A stretch of 64,000 bases of DNA from Hyphomicrobiales bacterium (GTDB lineage: Bacteria > Pseudomonadota > Alphaproteobacteria > Rhizobiales > JAJFHB01). Location: positions 1 to 64,000 of the forward strand of contig JAJFHE010000050.1 in the NCBI GenBank assembly GCA_021775755.1. Reading direction: 5' to 3'. Shown one piece after another: positions 48,884-57,182 of this stretch. Position 1 is the first letter of the stretch, and each line of letters starts with the position of its first letter. Both the position numbers and the translations under genes were made by a program. The notes beneath the pieces were generated by a model. It was not told the DNA's origin. It was given only the letters and a program-made list of their open reading frames with translations, and made no database searches.

Positions 48884-49537
48884 CTAAAATCCGCAGTCCT
48901 CGGGCAGGATTTCAATGCTCTGCGTTGTCCCGTCATTGGCGCGCCAGACCAGGACAATCTTCTTGACGGCCCCGGTAAGCCAATCCCTGAATTCTTCGCA
49001 AGACTCCAAAGTTCCCTCCTTGGCGAGTGTCGTGTCGAATGTTTCGGAGTTGAGCGTTGGGTAGTCGAACCCATAGACGTATGTGAGCGATTGTTCAGAG
49101 CGGTTGGTTTCCATCCGATCCAAAGTCAGACCTTGTTCAATTTCGACCGGCAGCCCCAGATTTTCGATAGCGACGCTGGATTCGATATCGCTAAATGACA
49201 GGGATTGCAGTCCGACGACTACTGCGGCCGAATAGAGGGCTCTTAGTATGCCCAGGCCCGCGATTATCGTGGCAATCCACCCCCAGAAACCGCGCTCGCG
49301 GTTGTAGGTCGACGCGTTTATGATGGCCACACTTACGAACACGGCCCACAGTATCGACAAGACTGCGGAGCCATACGTCAGAAGATTGTAAATTGCTGCG
49401 TTGTGTACAAATTTCGCCGAAACGGCTACCGCGGAATAAGCGATGACCATGACGACAAGGCTGCCCACTACGCCCCACAGCCAGTAGGTCACGGCGAGGC
49501 CGTATGTGCCGAAAAGTACGTTTCGGATAGCTTGCAT
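48884..49537 (-). CDS. Hypothetical multi-pass membrane protein
   Basis: 217 residues from ATG 49537 (MQAIRNVLFGTYGLAVTYWL). About four membrane helices in the first 120 residues (WGVVGSLVVMVIAYSAVAVS and further), then a soluble C-terminal part of about 95 residues ending in LPEDCGF. The first 70 residues look like a short-length membrane module common in proteobacteria. No known function. It is downstream of the signal-peptidase-like gene on the same strand. Confidence 0.65.
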   Translation of the reverse strand: MQAIRNVLFGTYGLAVTYWLWGVVGSLVVMVIAYSAVAVSAKFVHNAAIYNLLTYGSAVLSILWAVFVSVAIINASTYNRERGFWGWIATIIAGLGILRALYSAAVVVGLQSLSFSDIESSVAIENLGLPVEIEQGLTLDRMETNRSEQSLTYVYGFDYPTLNSETFDTTLAKEGTLESCEEFRDWLTGAVKKIVLVWRANDGTTQSIEILPEDCGF

Positions 49538-49644
49538 GATGAGCACCGTCCTTCCGCTGACAATTGTCAGGCTGTGTGCCGGGTCACCATGATGCCCGCA
49601 GGGAGCGGTTTGCGCAATCCGGCCGTACCGGTTGAGAGGGGGGA

Positions 49645-50595
49645 CTACTGCGGCCGCAGGCCGATGCGCGACATGTCGGGCGACCACCAGATACTGGTGA
49701 CCGGTCCATAGAAGTTTTCGCGCGGTACGAAGCCAACGGCGCGTAAGACGCGGCTGTCCTGGGAATTGTCGCGGTTGTCTCCCAATGCGAAGTAGTGGCC
49801 CTGCGGCACGATAAACTCTTCCGTGTTGTCGAGGGGCGTGGTTCCTTCGTCGGCAACAAGATGAGTGTGGCCACCTGGAAGCGTTTCACGCTGAAGTTCA
49901 GCGGAAAAGGTAAAGTGTCGGCCAGGCGTGTTGTGCTCGAATGTTCCCATGTTGTCCAACTGAACGGGGCTCCGATCGATATGCAGGACGCCGGAAGTCA
50001 TCTGAATGCGCTCGCCGGGTAGTCCGACCACGCGTCCGACATAAAAGATGGAATGATCTCGTGGCAGGCGGTAGATGGCGATGTCGCCGCGCTCAGGGAC
50101 GCTTTGCGTATAGGCGATTGTGTCGGCCAGGACATAATCCCCAACGAGTAGGGTCGGCATGTTGTTTCCGGATGCAATCGAAAACGAACTCACGGCGTAT
50201 TCGGTTCGCCCCAGAGAACCCATGACTATTGCCACTATAAAAAATGCCGAGACACCCGGCAGCGCGTAGACCCACCAGCGATTCCACTCCTTGAGCTGAT
50301 AGGGTTTTGATTTCAACGCGATGCGAATGCAATCGACTATGGTGATGAGCACAACACCCAGCTGCGCTGCAAGCGAGCCAAGAAGTTGAAAGGCGTCGCC
50401 GAACCATCCCCAAAGTCCATGATAGAGGGCGATAACAGAGGCGCAGTTGAAGGCAAACAGGGCGGCAAAGCGAAAGGGGCGGCCGACATAAAGGTATCCC
50501 GCGCCGGATAGCAGTTGCAGTACTGCGGCAAGCCACCAGCGCCGGGGCCTGGTGGGCAGGGATTCCGGGCCCGATGATCCGTGCGGGTGGTTCAT
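49645..50595 (-). CDS. Signal-peptidase-I-like protein lacking both catalytic residues
   Basis: 316 residues. The N-terminal 95 residues carry about three hydrophobic helices (WWLAAVLQLLSGAGYLYVG), then a helix at 108-128 and an S26 domain. Box B reads IASGNNMPTLLVGDYV (140-155), where signal peptidase I has I-P-S-G-S-M-x-P-T-L: the nucleophilic Ser is Asn144. Box D reads YVGRVVGLPGE, where the general-base Lys is replaced by Gly187. Box E (GDNRDNSQDSR, 272-282) is intact. A normal LepB would cleave signal peptides at the periplasmic face; this copy is predicted inactive or to have another role. A functional lepB must lie elsewhere. Confidence 0.85.
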   Translation of the reverse strand: MNHPHGSSGPESLPTRPRRWWLAAVLQLLSGAGYLYVGRPFRFAALFAFNCASVIALYHGLWGWFGDAFQLLGSLAAQLGVVLITIVDCIRIALKSKPYQLKEWNRWWVYALPGVSAFFIVAIVMGSLGRTEYAVSSFSIASGNNMPTLLVGDYVLADTIAYTQSVPERGDIAIYRLPRDHSIFYVGRVVGLPGERIQMTSGVLHIDRSPVQLDNMGTFEHNTPGRHFTFSAELQRETLPGGHTHLVADEGTTPLDNTEEFIVPQGHYFALGDNRDNSQDSRVLRAVGFVPRENFYGPVTSIWWSPDMSRIGLRPQ

Positions 50596-51111
50596 GTCTC
50601 TTCAATCGATGAACAACGGTTATCGCAACTTTATATAGAATATATTTAGTAAAGCAAGCACGGGTTGTTCATTGCCGTTGCACGCAATGAAAGGTGCAGG
50701 TTGCGAGTTTTCTCCGCTGCATCGGGACCCCGCCGGTCACGATGGCGGGGTCCGTCAGCGTTTCCGAGAGGTCAGCACAAAACGGGTACCGGGGGCATGG
50801 CCCGCTTCGGGGCTGCCGGCTTCGGAAAGAGCGGAGTGGAGTGCACAAGGCGCCGGTTTGGACGGTGCAGGTGTCGCGGGATCGTCGGGGGTGGGAGCAT
50901 TGGCAGGTTTGGGCGTTGGATGCCGTGTTGGGTGGTTACGATTCCCACCAATTTATAGCGGTAATAATACCGTGTCAAACCGCTCAAGAGGTAAGAGTAC
51001 CGCAATACTTGTTATCATCCTTGCGGTTAAAGTTGGCGCAATCGCGACAGCCGGCAGGCATGATTAGGACAATAAGAGCTTGAGCGACGGTGCTTGGAGG
51101 GGGGCACCCCG
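50596..51111. other. Intergenic region with hairpins and AT-rich promoter signals
   Basis: 516 nt. Three overlapping frames of 97-131 codons are present, but none looks like a known protein. It contains an AT-rich block (TTTATATAGAATATATTTAG near 50620), probably the promoter of the signal-peptidase-like gene; a 10-bp perfect inverted repeat GGACCCCGCC (50725-50734) / GGCGGGGTCC (50744-50753); and a short operator-like repeat CGGTA-ATAA-TACCG near 50959-50972. Confidence 0.4.
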
Positions 51112-51792
51112 ATGGTCGATCCTCTGCGAACGGTGAAAGCTGCAGCGGCAATGCTGGAGGCTGCGGAGAACCTTGGCCTCAGCCTTCGGGTCGGGTTCGA
51201 TTTTGCCGAGTTCGAAGCCATAAAGCGGATGGCCCGCGACGAGGCGATTACGCCGTTCTTCGATCCGGCGATCAATGATTTCACGCCTGAAAATGCGTTC
51301 TGGGTCGCCGGTACGAGCGACGGGCTGACCGTCTATCTGCAGGCGTTCCGCCTCGACATTGTCGACCGCGATTTTTCGCAGTGGTTCGCCAGCTGGATGA
51401 TCGGCTTGTATGGCCGGGCCGGGCAGTTGTTGAAGATGACGCGGACCGTGCCCATAGCCACAAAGAGAGAGCGGGGCTTGCGGGGGCGTGTTGTCTATAC
51501 AGGAGAGTTGTGGGTTTCACAGAAGGCCCCTCGTAAAACTACCGCAGCGGTCCTTGAGACCGTTGGGCAGTTTAGTGAGATATTGGCCTATTTGCACTTT
51601 TCGCCCGGAGCGATTTGGGCGCTTGCTGACTTTCAGAGAGTTATTAAGGGGGGCACGATCAAGGCCGGCTTTGCGTATGCCGACTATGGCTTTGTGGAGT
51701 GGGAACGCCCAACTGGTGAAGTCTACAAGGAGTGCCTGCTCATTGCCTTGAAGGATGAGGTTGAAGCGGTAATCCAACGCACTACGTTGTAA
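51112..51792 (+). CDS. Hypothetical protein
   Basis: 226 residues from ATG 51112, with GGAGG at 51096-51100; an in-frame TTG at 51094 is less likely. No signal peptide or clear membrane helix. Central ENAFWVAGTSDGLTVYLQAF and late YADYGFVEWERPTGEVYKEC are predicted mixed alpha/beta. I recognise no family. Its last 11 nt overlap the end of the convergent hypothetical gene at 51782, which suggests the two arrived or evolved together. Confidence 0.6.
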   Translation: MVDPLRTVKAAAAMLEAAENLGLSLRVGFDFAEFEAIKRMARDEAITPFFDPAINDFTPENAFWVAGTSDGLTVYLQAFRLDIVDRDFSQWFASWMIGLYGRAGQLLKMTRTVPIATKRERGLRGRVVYTGELWVSQKAPRKTTAAVLETVGQFSEILAYLHFSPGAIWALADFQRVIKGGTIKAGFAYADYGFVEWERPTGEVYKECLLIALKDEVEAVIQRTTL

Positions 51793-52522
51793 ATGCTACG
51801 GGACCCTGTCGCTTCTCGAGGCAAAGACTTGCAACTGCTTCGAACCTCCCAACATCCTCCGGCCAAATTACCCTGTCGTAACAGAGCCAGACGGGTTCGT
51901 TTTCTTCAGGGTACACATGGAACATGACCCGGTCGAAGTGGGGTCTGCCCTGTTCCTGCACGTCATAGTAGGCGCGGGCCGAGGATTCCAAATCCGACGC
52001 ATCGGCGAATTGAAACAACCGATCAGACTTTGATCGCTTCAACCACTCTGGCCCAAACGTCTTTGCCATCAATGAGTTTTTGCCACACGACAGGATTGGA
52101 AGACCGTCGCCGATCGCGAATCTCACGGTTTGTAATTCCAATCGTGGATGCAGTTTTATCGCGTTGAAAAAAACTTCTTCCGAGTCCCCCACGGGCTGAG
52201 TGAAAAATGTAGAAAGTGGTTGGACATCTATCAGGTCTGCAGCCTGAACTATCCGGACTCGGGCGGCGTTCGGGGTGCTGTGTATCTCGCGCAACCAGCC
52301 CTGAACGAAAAACTCCAGGTGATAGGGCGCGGGCAGGGTCGGCAGAATGTCGATCAGCCGGTAGATAGAGCGATCTGGCGCGAACGCTGGATCCCATTTG
52401 ATTTTCGTGCCATGCGGCGTCCTCGCTACTTCGACCAGCGCAAAATGACGGAAGGCGAGGTCGAGGCTGTCGAAGCTGAAGCCGCGAAGAGAAGTGATGT
52501 CCTGTCCGTTGTCGACAAACAT
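51782..52522 (-). CDS. Hypothetical protein in an operon with two HTH regulators
   Basis: 246 residues from ATG 52522 (MFVDNGQDITSLRGFSFDSL); the frame extends upstream into the HTH gene but has no conservation there. No membrane helices. The C-terminal half (FHVYPEENEPVWLCYDRVIW) looks like a PAS-like or beta-rich domain; the family is unknown. It begins 13 nt after the upstream HTH gene, so it is cotranscribed. It ends in an 11-nt overlap with the convergent gene at 51112-51792. Confidence 0.6.
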   Translation of the reverse strand: MFVDNGQDITSLRGFSFDSLDLAFRHFALVEVARTPHGTKIKWDPAFAPDRSIYRLIDILPTLPAPYHLEFFVQGWLREIHSTPNAARVRIVQAADLIDVQPLSTFFTQPVGDSEEVFFNAIKLHPRLELQTVRFAIGDGLPILSCGKNSLMAKTFGPEWLKRSKSDRLFQFADASDLESSARAYYDVQEQGRPHFDRVMFHVYPEENEPVWLCYDRVIWPEDVGRFEAVASLCLEKRQGPVAFTT

Positions 52523-52535
52523 TACCGATGCCCCG

Positions 52536-52799
52536 TCACATTGCTTTTTTGACAATGTTGAGAAGCAGTTCGTGCAGTTTACGGGCACGGGAGCGATTGT
52601 GGAACAACTGCCGCGGGTCAATGTCGAGCGCCACGGCCATGGCGATGACATAGCCGAAGCGCCGCTGCGTTTCGCCGCCTTCGATGGAGTGCACGAGGTC
52701 CACGTCAAGTCCGATCTGCATTGCAAGTTCTTCCGCGCTCAAGCCGGTCTCGATCCGGCGTTCCTTCAACCGCGTGCCAACCCATCCGTAATTCGTCAT
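52536..52799 (-). CDS. Small XRE-like helix-turn-helix regulator
   Basis: 87 residues. Start GWVGTRLKERRIETGLSAEE, then LAMQIGLDVDLVHSIEGGET, an HTH_3-like domain over almost the whole protein, with a short basic tail. It should bind DNA as a dimer. It lies between another XRE-type regulator and an unknown protein on the same strand, in operon spacing (19 nt and 13 nt). Confidence 0.78.
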   Translation of the reverse strand: MTNYGWVGTRLKERRIETGLSAEELAMQIGLDVDLVHSIEGGETQRRFGYVIAMAVALDIDPRQLFHNRSRARKLHELLLNIVKKAM

Positions 52800-52818
52800 T
52801 GCCGCCCCCGGCGCCGTT

Positions 52819-53301
52819 TCATCCGTCGTTTTGAGTTTCGAAGCTTTTCAACTTCTTGATGGTCTTGAGATCGCTCATGAGTTCGCGCGCCACATCGGCC
52901 CCGGGTTTGAGTACACGATTGGCGCAGGCGATGGAGATTGCCTTGATTTCGTCATCCGACATCGTGAACTCGTCCGCCGGCATGTCCTGCGCGATGGTGT
53001 GCAGGATGTAGCGTACGGAATTGAAAACGTTTTGAAACTCAGGATCGTTGCGGATGTCGGCGCCGGTGCCGCGAAGGCGCACCTGATCCTGCTCGCCGAG
53101 AAGGTAGGCGACATCGCACTCGAGTGCCTTTGCCAGTTTCACAAGCGTCACCCCCTGCGGGCTACGGGAAATGCCGCGGAAGATGTTGCGAATGGTGTCG
53201 CGGTGCATCCCGGCATCGAGCGCGGCGCGCGTCATATTGGTGCCAAGGGCGTCGAGGCGGCTTGAAATCCGCTCTTTCAGAATGTCGTTCGGTGCTTGCA
53301 T
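52819..53301 (-). CDS. XRE-family transcriptional regulator
   Basis: 160 residues. The HTH covers about residues 15-75 (MTRAALDAGMHRDTIRNIFR, then LVKLAKALECDVAYLLGE) and is followed by an acidic helical segment without a known fold. The CDVAYLLGE end is typical of Xre/Cro regulators. It is first in a three-gene minus-strand operon with a second HTH protein and a hypothetical protein. Confidence 0.82.
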   Translation of the reverse strand: MQAPNDILKERISSRLDALGTNMTRAALDAGMHRDTIRNIFRGISRSPQGVTLVKLAKALECDVAYLLGEQDQVRLRGTGADIRNDPEFQNVFNSVRYILHTIAQDMPADEFTMSDDEIKAISIACANRVLKPGADVARELMSDLKTIKKLKSFETQNDG

Positions 53302-53395
53302 CGCGGGAAAGTCCGGTCAAATTCGTGCCGCGACCGAAAGTATTCCGACCGGGCAGCGGTATGATAACCGCCTCCCGAAGGGAGTGCAACTTGCA

Positions 53396-53788
53396 CTAGC
53401 GCACCGGAAACGAGCAGGTGAGGGCGCCCTCGTGAACCCAGCAATTGCTTACGACTCCGGATACGCGGTCAATCCGGAAGATGCCTTTTTCGTCCGGCTT
53501 GTTGGAGGCCACTAGGCCATATCGGCCGGGCGTCTGGGGACCGGCGAGACCGGCACCGTTGAGACACTCGGTGTGGGTGCCATTGAACCAGCATACCGCC
53601 ATGGCGCCGGTTCTGACGTCGACGCGGTAAACGCGGTTACTGGTGGTCGCTGGCGGTGCAAGGAATTCAAATGCCCCCTCCTGCGCGGCTGCATCGCCGG
53701 CGCCCAGGGCGAGGCCAACAACCATGAGCAGTCCCGCCAGAGCCGGGCGCAACAGGTGTGTGGCCGGAAAGTGATCTAGCTGGTTCAT
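53396..53788 (-). CDS. Hypothetical secreted protein with four cysteines
   Basis: 130 residues from ATG 53788 (MNQLDHFPATHLLRPALAGL). A signal peptide ends near AGDAAAQ at residue 36; the frame continues nine codons upstream. The mature part of about 95 residues has two similar halves, each with C-W or W-C and a C-x-n-C spacing (AVCWFNGTHTECLNG and SNCWVHEGALTCSFP), so probably two small disulfide-containing modules. Periplasmic or secreted, with unknown function. Directly upstream of the HTH operon on the same strand, but with its own start. Confidence 0.65.
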   Translation of the reverse strand: MNQLDHFPATHLLRPALAGLLMVVGLALGAGDAAAQEGAFEFLAPPATTSNRVYRVDVRTGAMAVCWFNGTHTECLNGAGLAGPQTPGRYGLVASNKPDEKGIFRIDRVSGVVSNCWVHEGALTCSFPVR

Positions 53789-53967
53789 GTTTATTGCCCC
53801 CGGTCTCTGCGCCATTGAGGTTTCAGGCGTGCGGTATGGCGATTGCGTAACGGTTTGATGACAATGGCGGTGATGTCAACCGCCAGAGCCTGCAAAATTG
53901 CCAATGGGGACCCAGGCAGGGCGGTTAGCGGTTTGCCGGCCGGGGCGGATTGCCTATAAGTCATGGC

Positions 53968-55347
53968 ATGGACGACGTCATCGACAAAATCGAAGTGCAT
54001 GACGAGGAGGGCGACCTCAGTACTGATTTCGTGCGCGCGGTCAAAGTTGCGACCGAAGCGGGCGATGCAGAAAAGTTGCGTGGTCTGACCGCCGATCTGC
54101 ATGAAGCCGATTATGCGGACCTCCTGGAACTGTTGCGCTCAGACGACCGCGCGCAGCTCGTCCTGCTGCTCGACCGCGATCTGAACTACGGGGCGCTGCC
54201 GGAACTCGATGAAACGGTGCGCGATGAGATCATCGAGGCGCTGCCAAACGAAACGGTCGCGGAAGCCGTTGTCGAGCTCGAATCGGACGACGGCGCATAT
54301 CTTCTCGAAAATCTCGACCCGGCGGAAAAGGAAGATGTTCTTGCCAAGGTTCCGCTCGGCGACCGCCTCGCGGTCGAGCGCAGCCTGCAATACGAGGAAG
54401 ATACGGCCGGGCGCTTGATGCGCACCGAACTCGTCGCCGTGCCGCCGTTCTGGAACGTCGGCCATGCCATCGACTACATGCGCACGACGGACAATCTGCC
54501 GGATAACTTTGCCGAAATTTTCGTTGTCGATCCGAACTTCCACCTCGTCGGTACCATTCAAGCGAGCCATATACTGCGCACTGCACGCGCCACCGCCATT
54601 GAGGAACTGATGGATGTGGAGCAGACCATATTCAAGGTTACGGACGAACAGGAAGACGTTGCCTACAAGTTCGAACAGTACAATCTTGTGTCGGCGGCGG
54701 TGGTCGACGAGAGCGAACGGCTGGCGGGTGTGATCACCATTGATGACATTGTCGATGTCATTCAGGAAGAAGTCGAAGAGGATATCCACCGTCTTGGCGG
54801 CGTCGGCGATGAAGAACTGACCGACAGCGTGTGGCGCACGGCGCGCAACCGTTTTACCTGGCTGCTGGTCAATCTGGCGACCGCGGTGATGGCGTCACTG
54901 GTGATCAGCCTGTTCGATGCAACGCTTGAGCAGATGGTGGCGCTTGCCATTCTCATGCCGATCGTCGCGTCGATGGGCGGGAACGCGGGAACGCAAACCA
55001 TGACGGTTGCCGTCCGTTCGCTCGCAACCCGCGACCTCGGGGCGTTCAATGCGTTTCGGGTGGTGTCGCGCGAAGCGCTCGTCGGCTTCTTCAACGGTGC
55101 AATCTTTGCCGTCATTATGGGCGTGGTCGCCTACCTGTGGTTCGGCAGCGAGCAGCTCGGAATCGTCATCGGCGTCGCGATGGTCGTCAATATGGCGATT
55201 GCCGCTGTTTCGGGGATTCTTATTCCCCTCACCCTCGACCGGCTCGATATCGACCCGGCCATCGCCTCGACCGTATTCGTGACGACGGTGACGGATGTCG
55301 TCGGGTTCTTCGCATTTCTGGGGCTTGCGGCGATCTGGTTGCTGTAG
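53968..55347 (+). CDS. mgtE: Magnesium transporter MgtE
   Basis: 459 residues from ATG 53968. Order: N-terminal MgtE_N superhelix (1-130), two CBS domains (about 130-260), and five membrane helices at 290-459 with the signature LMPIVASMGGNAGTQTM. MgtE is a gated dimeric Mg2+ channel of the inner membrane; Mg2+ bound between the CBS and N domains closes it. Full length and intact. A decayed fragment resembling part of this gene lies at 57011-57151. Confidence 0.95.
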   Translation: MDDVIDKIEVHDEEGDLSTDFVRAVKVATEAGDAEKLRGLTADLHEADYADLLELLRSDDRAQLVLLLDRDLNYGALPELDETVRDEIIEALPNETVAEAVVELESDDGAYLLENLDPAEKEDVLAKVPLGDRLAVERSLQYEEDTAGRLMRTELVAVPPFWNVGHAIDYMRTTDNLPDNFAEIFVVDPNFHLVGTIQASHILRTARATAIEELMDVEQTIFKVTDEQEDVAYKFEQYNLVSAAVVDESERLAGVITIDDIVDVIQEEVEEDIHRLGGVGDEELTDSVWRTARNRFTWLLVNLATAVMASLVISLFDATLEQMVALAILMPIVASMGGNAGTQTMTVAVRSLATRDLGAFNAFRVVSREALVGFFNGAIFAVIMGVVAYLWFGSEQLGIVIGVAMVVNMAIAAVSGILIPLTLDRLDIDPAIASTVFVTTVTDVVGFFAFLGLAAIWLL

Positions 55348-55461
55348 GAAAGCACTGGAACCACCTGAACGGTGTTTTCAAGACGCTTCACGGCACCTGT
55401 ACAGGCGGAGACATGCTGGTAGTCTCGCGAAGGCCGTTGAAACATATGACCGGGTGCTCCC

Positions 55462-56937
55462 ATGCCGTCGCGCAAACCGAACGTTATCCTGATATTCTCC
55501 GACAATCATCCAGCCGACATGATGGGCTGTTCCGGCAATGCTGAAGTCCAGACGCCGCATCTCGATCGCCTGGCGGCGGGCGCGGTCCGGTTTTCCAATG
55601 CGTTTTGTCCGAACGCGATGTGTTCGCCCTGCCGTGCATCGGTGCTCACCGGCCTCATGCCCTCGCAGCACGGTATCCACACGTGGCTCGACGATGACGT
55701 GGTGGCGGAATGGCCCGATGAGTGGAACGCAATCGGGGAGTTCGACGCGTTGCCCGAACGCCTCGCGCGTCTGGGGTACGATACGGCGTTGATCGGCAAG
55801 TATCATCTGGGTATCGCCGATGCACCGCAGAACGGTTTTCGCGAGTGGGTGACCCTGCAGATCGGTCATGTCCTGTCGTTTTACGACAACGATATGATCG
55901 ATAATGGAGAGCGCTACCGGTACTCGGGACACTCGGTCGACTTTTTTACCGAAAAGGCCCTCGATTATCTCGCCAGACGGGGGAGGGAACCGGAGAAGCC
56001 ATTCTTCCTGTTTCTCACCTATCCCGCACCATATGGGCATTGGCCTTCGATCCAGGGCGAGCCGACAAATCGCCATGCCGATACATACAAGGGCATGGCG
56101 ATGCATTCAGTGCCGCGCGAAGGCATATCCAAGAACCTGATTGACTGGATGTTCGTGCGTCATGACAAGATGCCGAAGGATGATCCGGGTTTCTATCGAG
56201 ATGTCGCCCGCATCCCCAACGATCTGCCGACGCTGCGGAACTACTATTCCCAGATGAGTATGGTCGATGAAGGCGTTGGCCAGGTTTTGGGCGCACTGGA
56301 GCGCGAAGGGTTGAGCGACGACACGCTGGTGATTTACACATCCGACCACGGCATGTCGCTCGGTCAGCACGGTTTCTGGGGCCACGGCGAAGATACCTGG
56401 CCGTCCAACACGCATCGCGAAGCGCACCACATCCCGCTCATCGTCAAGCCTCCCGTGAGTGAAGCACGCGCAAATGTCGAACCTTCCCTTGTCGGTACCA
56501 CTGACATCTTTGCAACCATTCTCGATTATGCTGGCGCCGACCTGCCACCGCCCGCGGAAAGCCGGTCGCGAAGCTTGCGCGCGCTGCTGGCGGGGGAACC
56601 AACCGAATGGGAAGATGCCGTGTTCATGGAACAGGAGGAGACGCGCGCGATCAGGACGTCAAAATGGCTGCTCATGCGCCGCTTTGCGCCGACCGGGTAC
56701 GATTTTCATGACGAACTGTACGATCTTGAAACCGACCCTGACGAACGCAATAACCTGATAGACGAACCGGCATGCGCGGCAGTTGTCGCGGAACTATCCG
56801 ACCGTATCGACAGCTTCTTCTCGCGCTACGCAAATCCAAAATGGGACCTGTGGCACGGCGGAACGGCCAAATCCAACTCTACGCGCCCGTTTCTATGGAA
56901 AGAGGCGTGGGGCAAAGACTGGGCACCGGATTATTAG
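55462..56937 (+). CDS. Sulfatase (arylsulfatase-type, formylglycine-dependent)
   Basis: 491 residues from ATG 55462. Metal-binding VILIFSDNHPADMMG; formylglycine motif CSPCRASVLTG with Cys54 converted by FGE, CxPxR intact; further DTLVIYTSDHGMSLGQHGFW. No signal peptide is visible, so it is probably cytoplasmic, as are several choline-sulfatase-like members. The substrate is not assigned; the sequence resembles the choline sulfatase and phosphonate monoester hydrolase group. It stands alone between mgtE and the mgtE remnant. Confidence 0.88.
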   Translation: MPSRKPNVILIFSDNHPADMMGCSGNAEVQTPHLDRLAAGAVRFSNAFCPNAMCSPCRASVLTGLMPSQHGIHTWLDDDVVAEWPDEWNAIGEFDALPERLARLGYDTALIGKYHLGIADAPQNGFREWVTLQIGHVLSFYDNDMIDNGERYRYSGHSVDFFTEKALDYLARRGREPEKPFFLFLTYPAPYGHWPSIQGEPTNRHADTYKGMAMHSVPREGISKNLIDWMFVRHDKMPKDDPGFYRDVARIPNDLPTLRNYYSQMSMVDEGVGQVLGALEREGLSDDTLVIYTSDHGMSLGQHGFWGHGEDTWPSNTHREAHHIPLIVKPPVSEARANVEPSLVGTTDIFATILDYAGADLPPPAESRSRSLRALLAGEPTEWEDAVFMEQEETRAIRTSKWLLMRRFAPTGYDFHDELYDLETDPDERNNLIDEPACAAVVAELSDRIDSFFSRYANPKWDLWHGGTAKSNSTRPFLWKEAWGKDWAPDY

Positions 56938-57010
56938 AGCTTATTTGGTAAATTCGGAGCCACTTTGACCTGGTTTGCTGATCCGGTGGGTTGAAGGAGC
57001 GCGCCGTGGC

Positions 57011-57151
57011 CTACCCGGCAGCCTGTTCGACAAACCGGCCCGAGAACACCGACTGGTCCGCCTGACCTCGGCACCCGCGATCATCATGCCCACCGTCGGT
57101 TCAATTGGCGGTAACGCGGAACCGCGGGCGTTGATTGCCGCCGTGGTCTAG
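57011..57151 (+). pseudogene. Decayed mgtE fragment
   Basis: In the gap between the sulfatase and mscS, one frame reads GSLFD at the start, then LTSAPAIIMPTVGSIGGNAE, ending at TAG 57149-57151. This lines up with the membrane part of MgtE (SLFDATLEQ and LMPIVASMGGNAGTQ in the intact gene at 53968). No start and no further part of the protein is present. It looks like the rest of a partial duplication or of a second, lost mgtE. The identity is short and by eye, so the call is tentative. Confidence 0.55.
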
Positions 57152-57182
57152 ACCGTTTCCATATGAACGAGAAACGGTCTAG
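57148..57182. terminator. 12-bp inverted repeat at the end of mscS
   Basis: CTAGACCGTTTC (57148-57159) and GAAACGGTCTAG (57171-57182) form a perfect 12-bp stem with an 11-nt loop. It overlaps the stop codon of the minus-strand mscS gene and the end of the mgtE remnant. The T-run is missing, so it may act as a bidirectional weak terminator or as an mRNA 3' end structure. Confidence 0.5.

Noticed and set aside
50665-51083. Overlapping frames of 97, 131 and 129 codons
   Set aside because: Three frames overlap each other in one region, none has a clear SD or a recognisable sequence; treated as non-coding.
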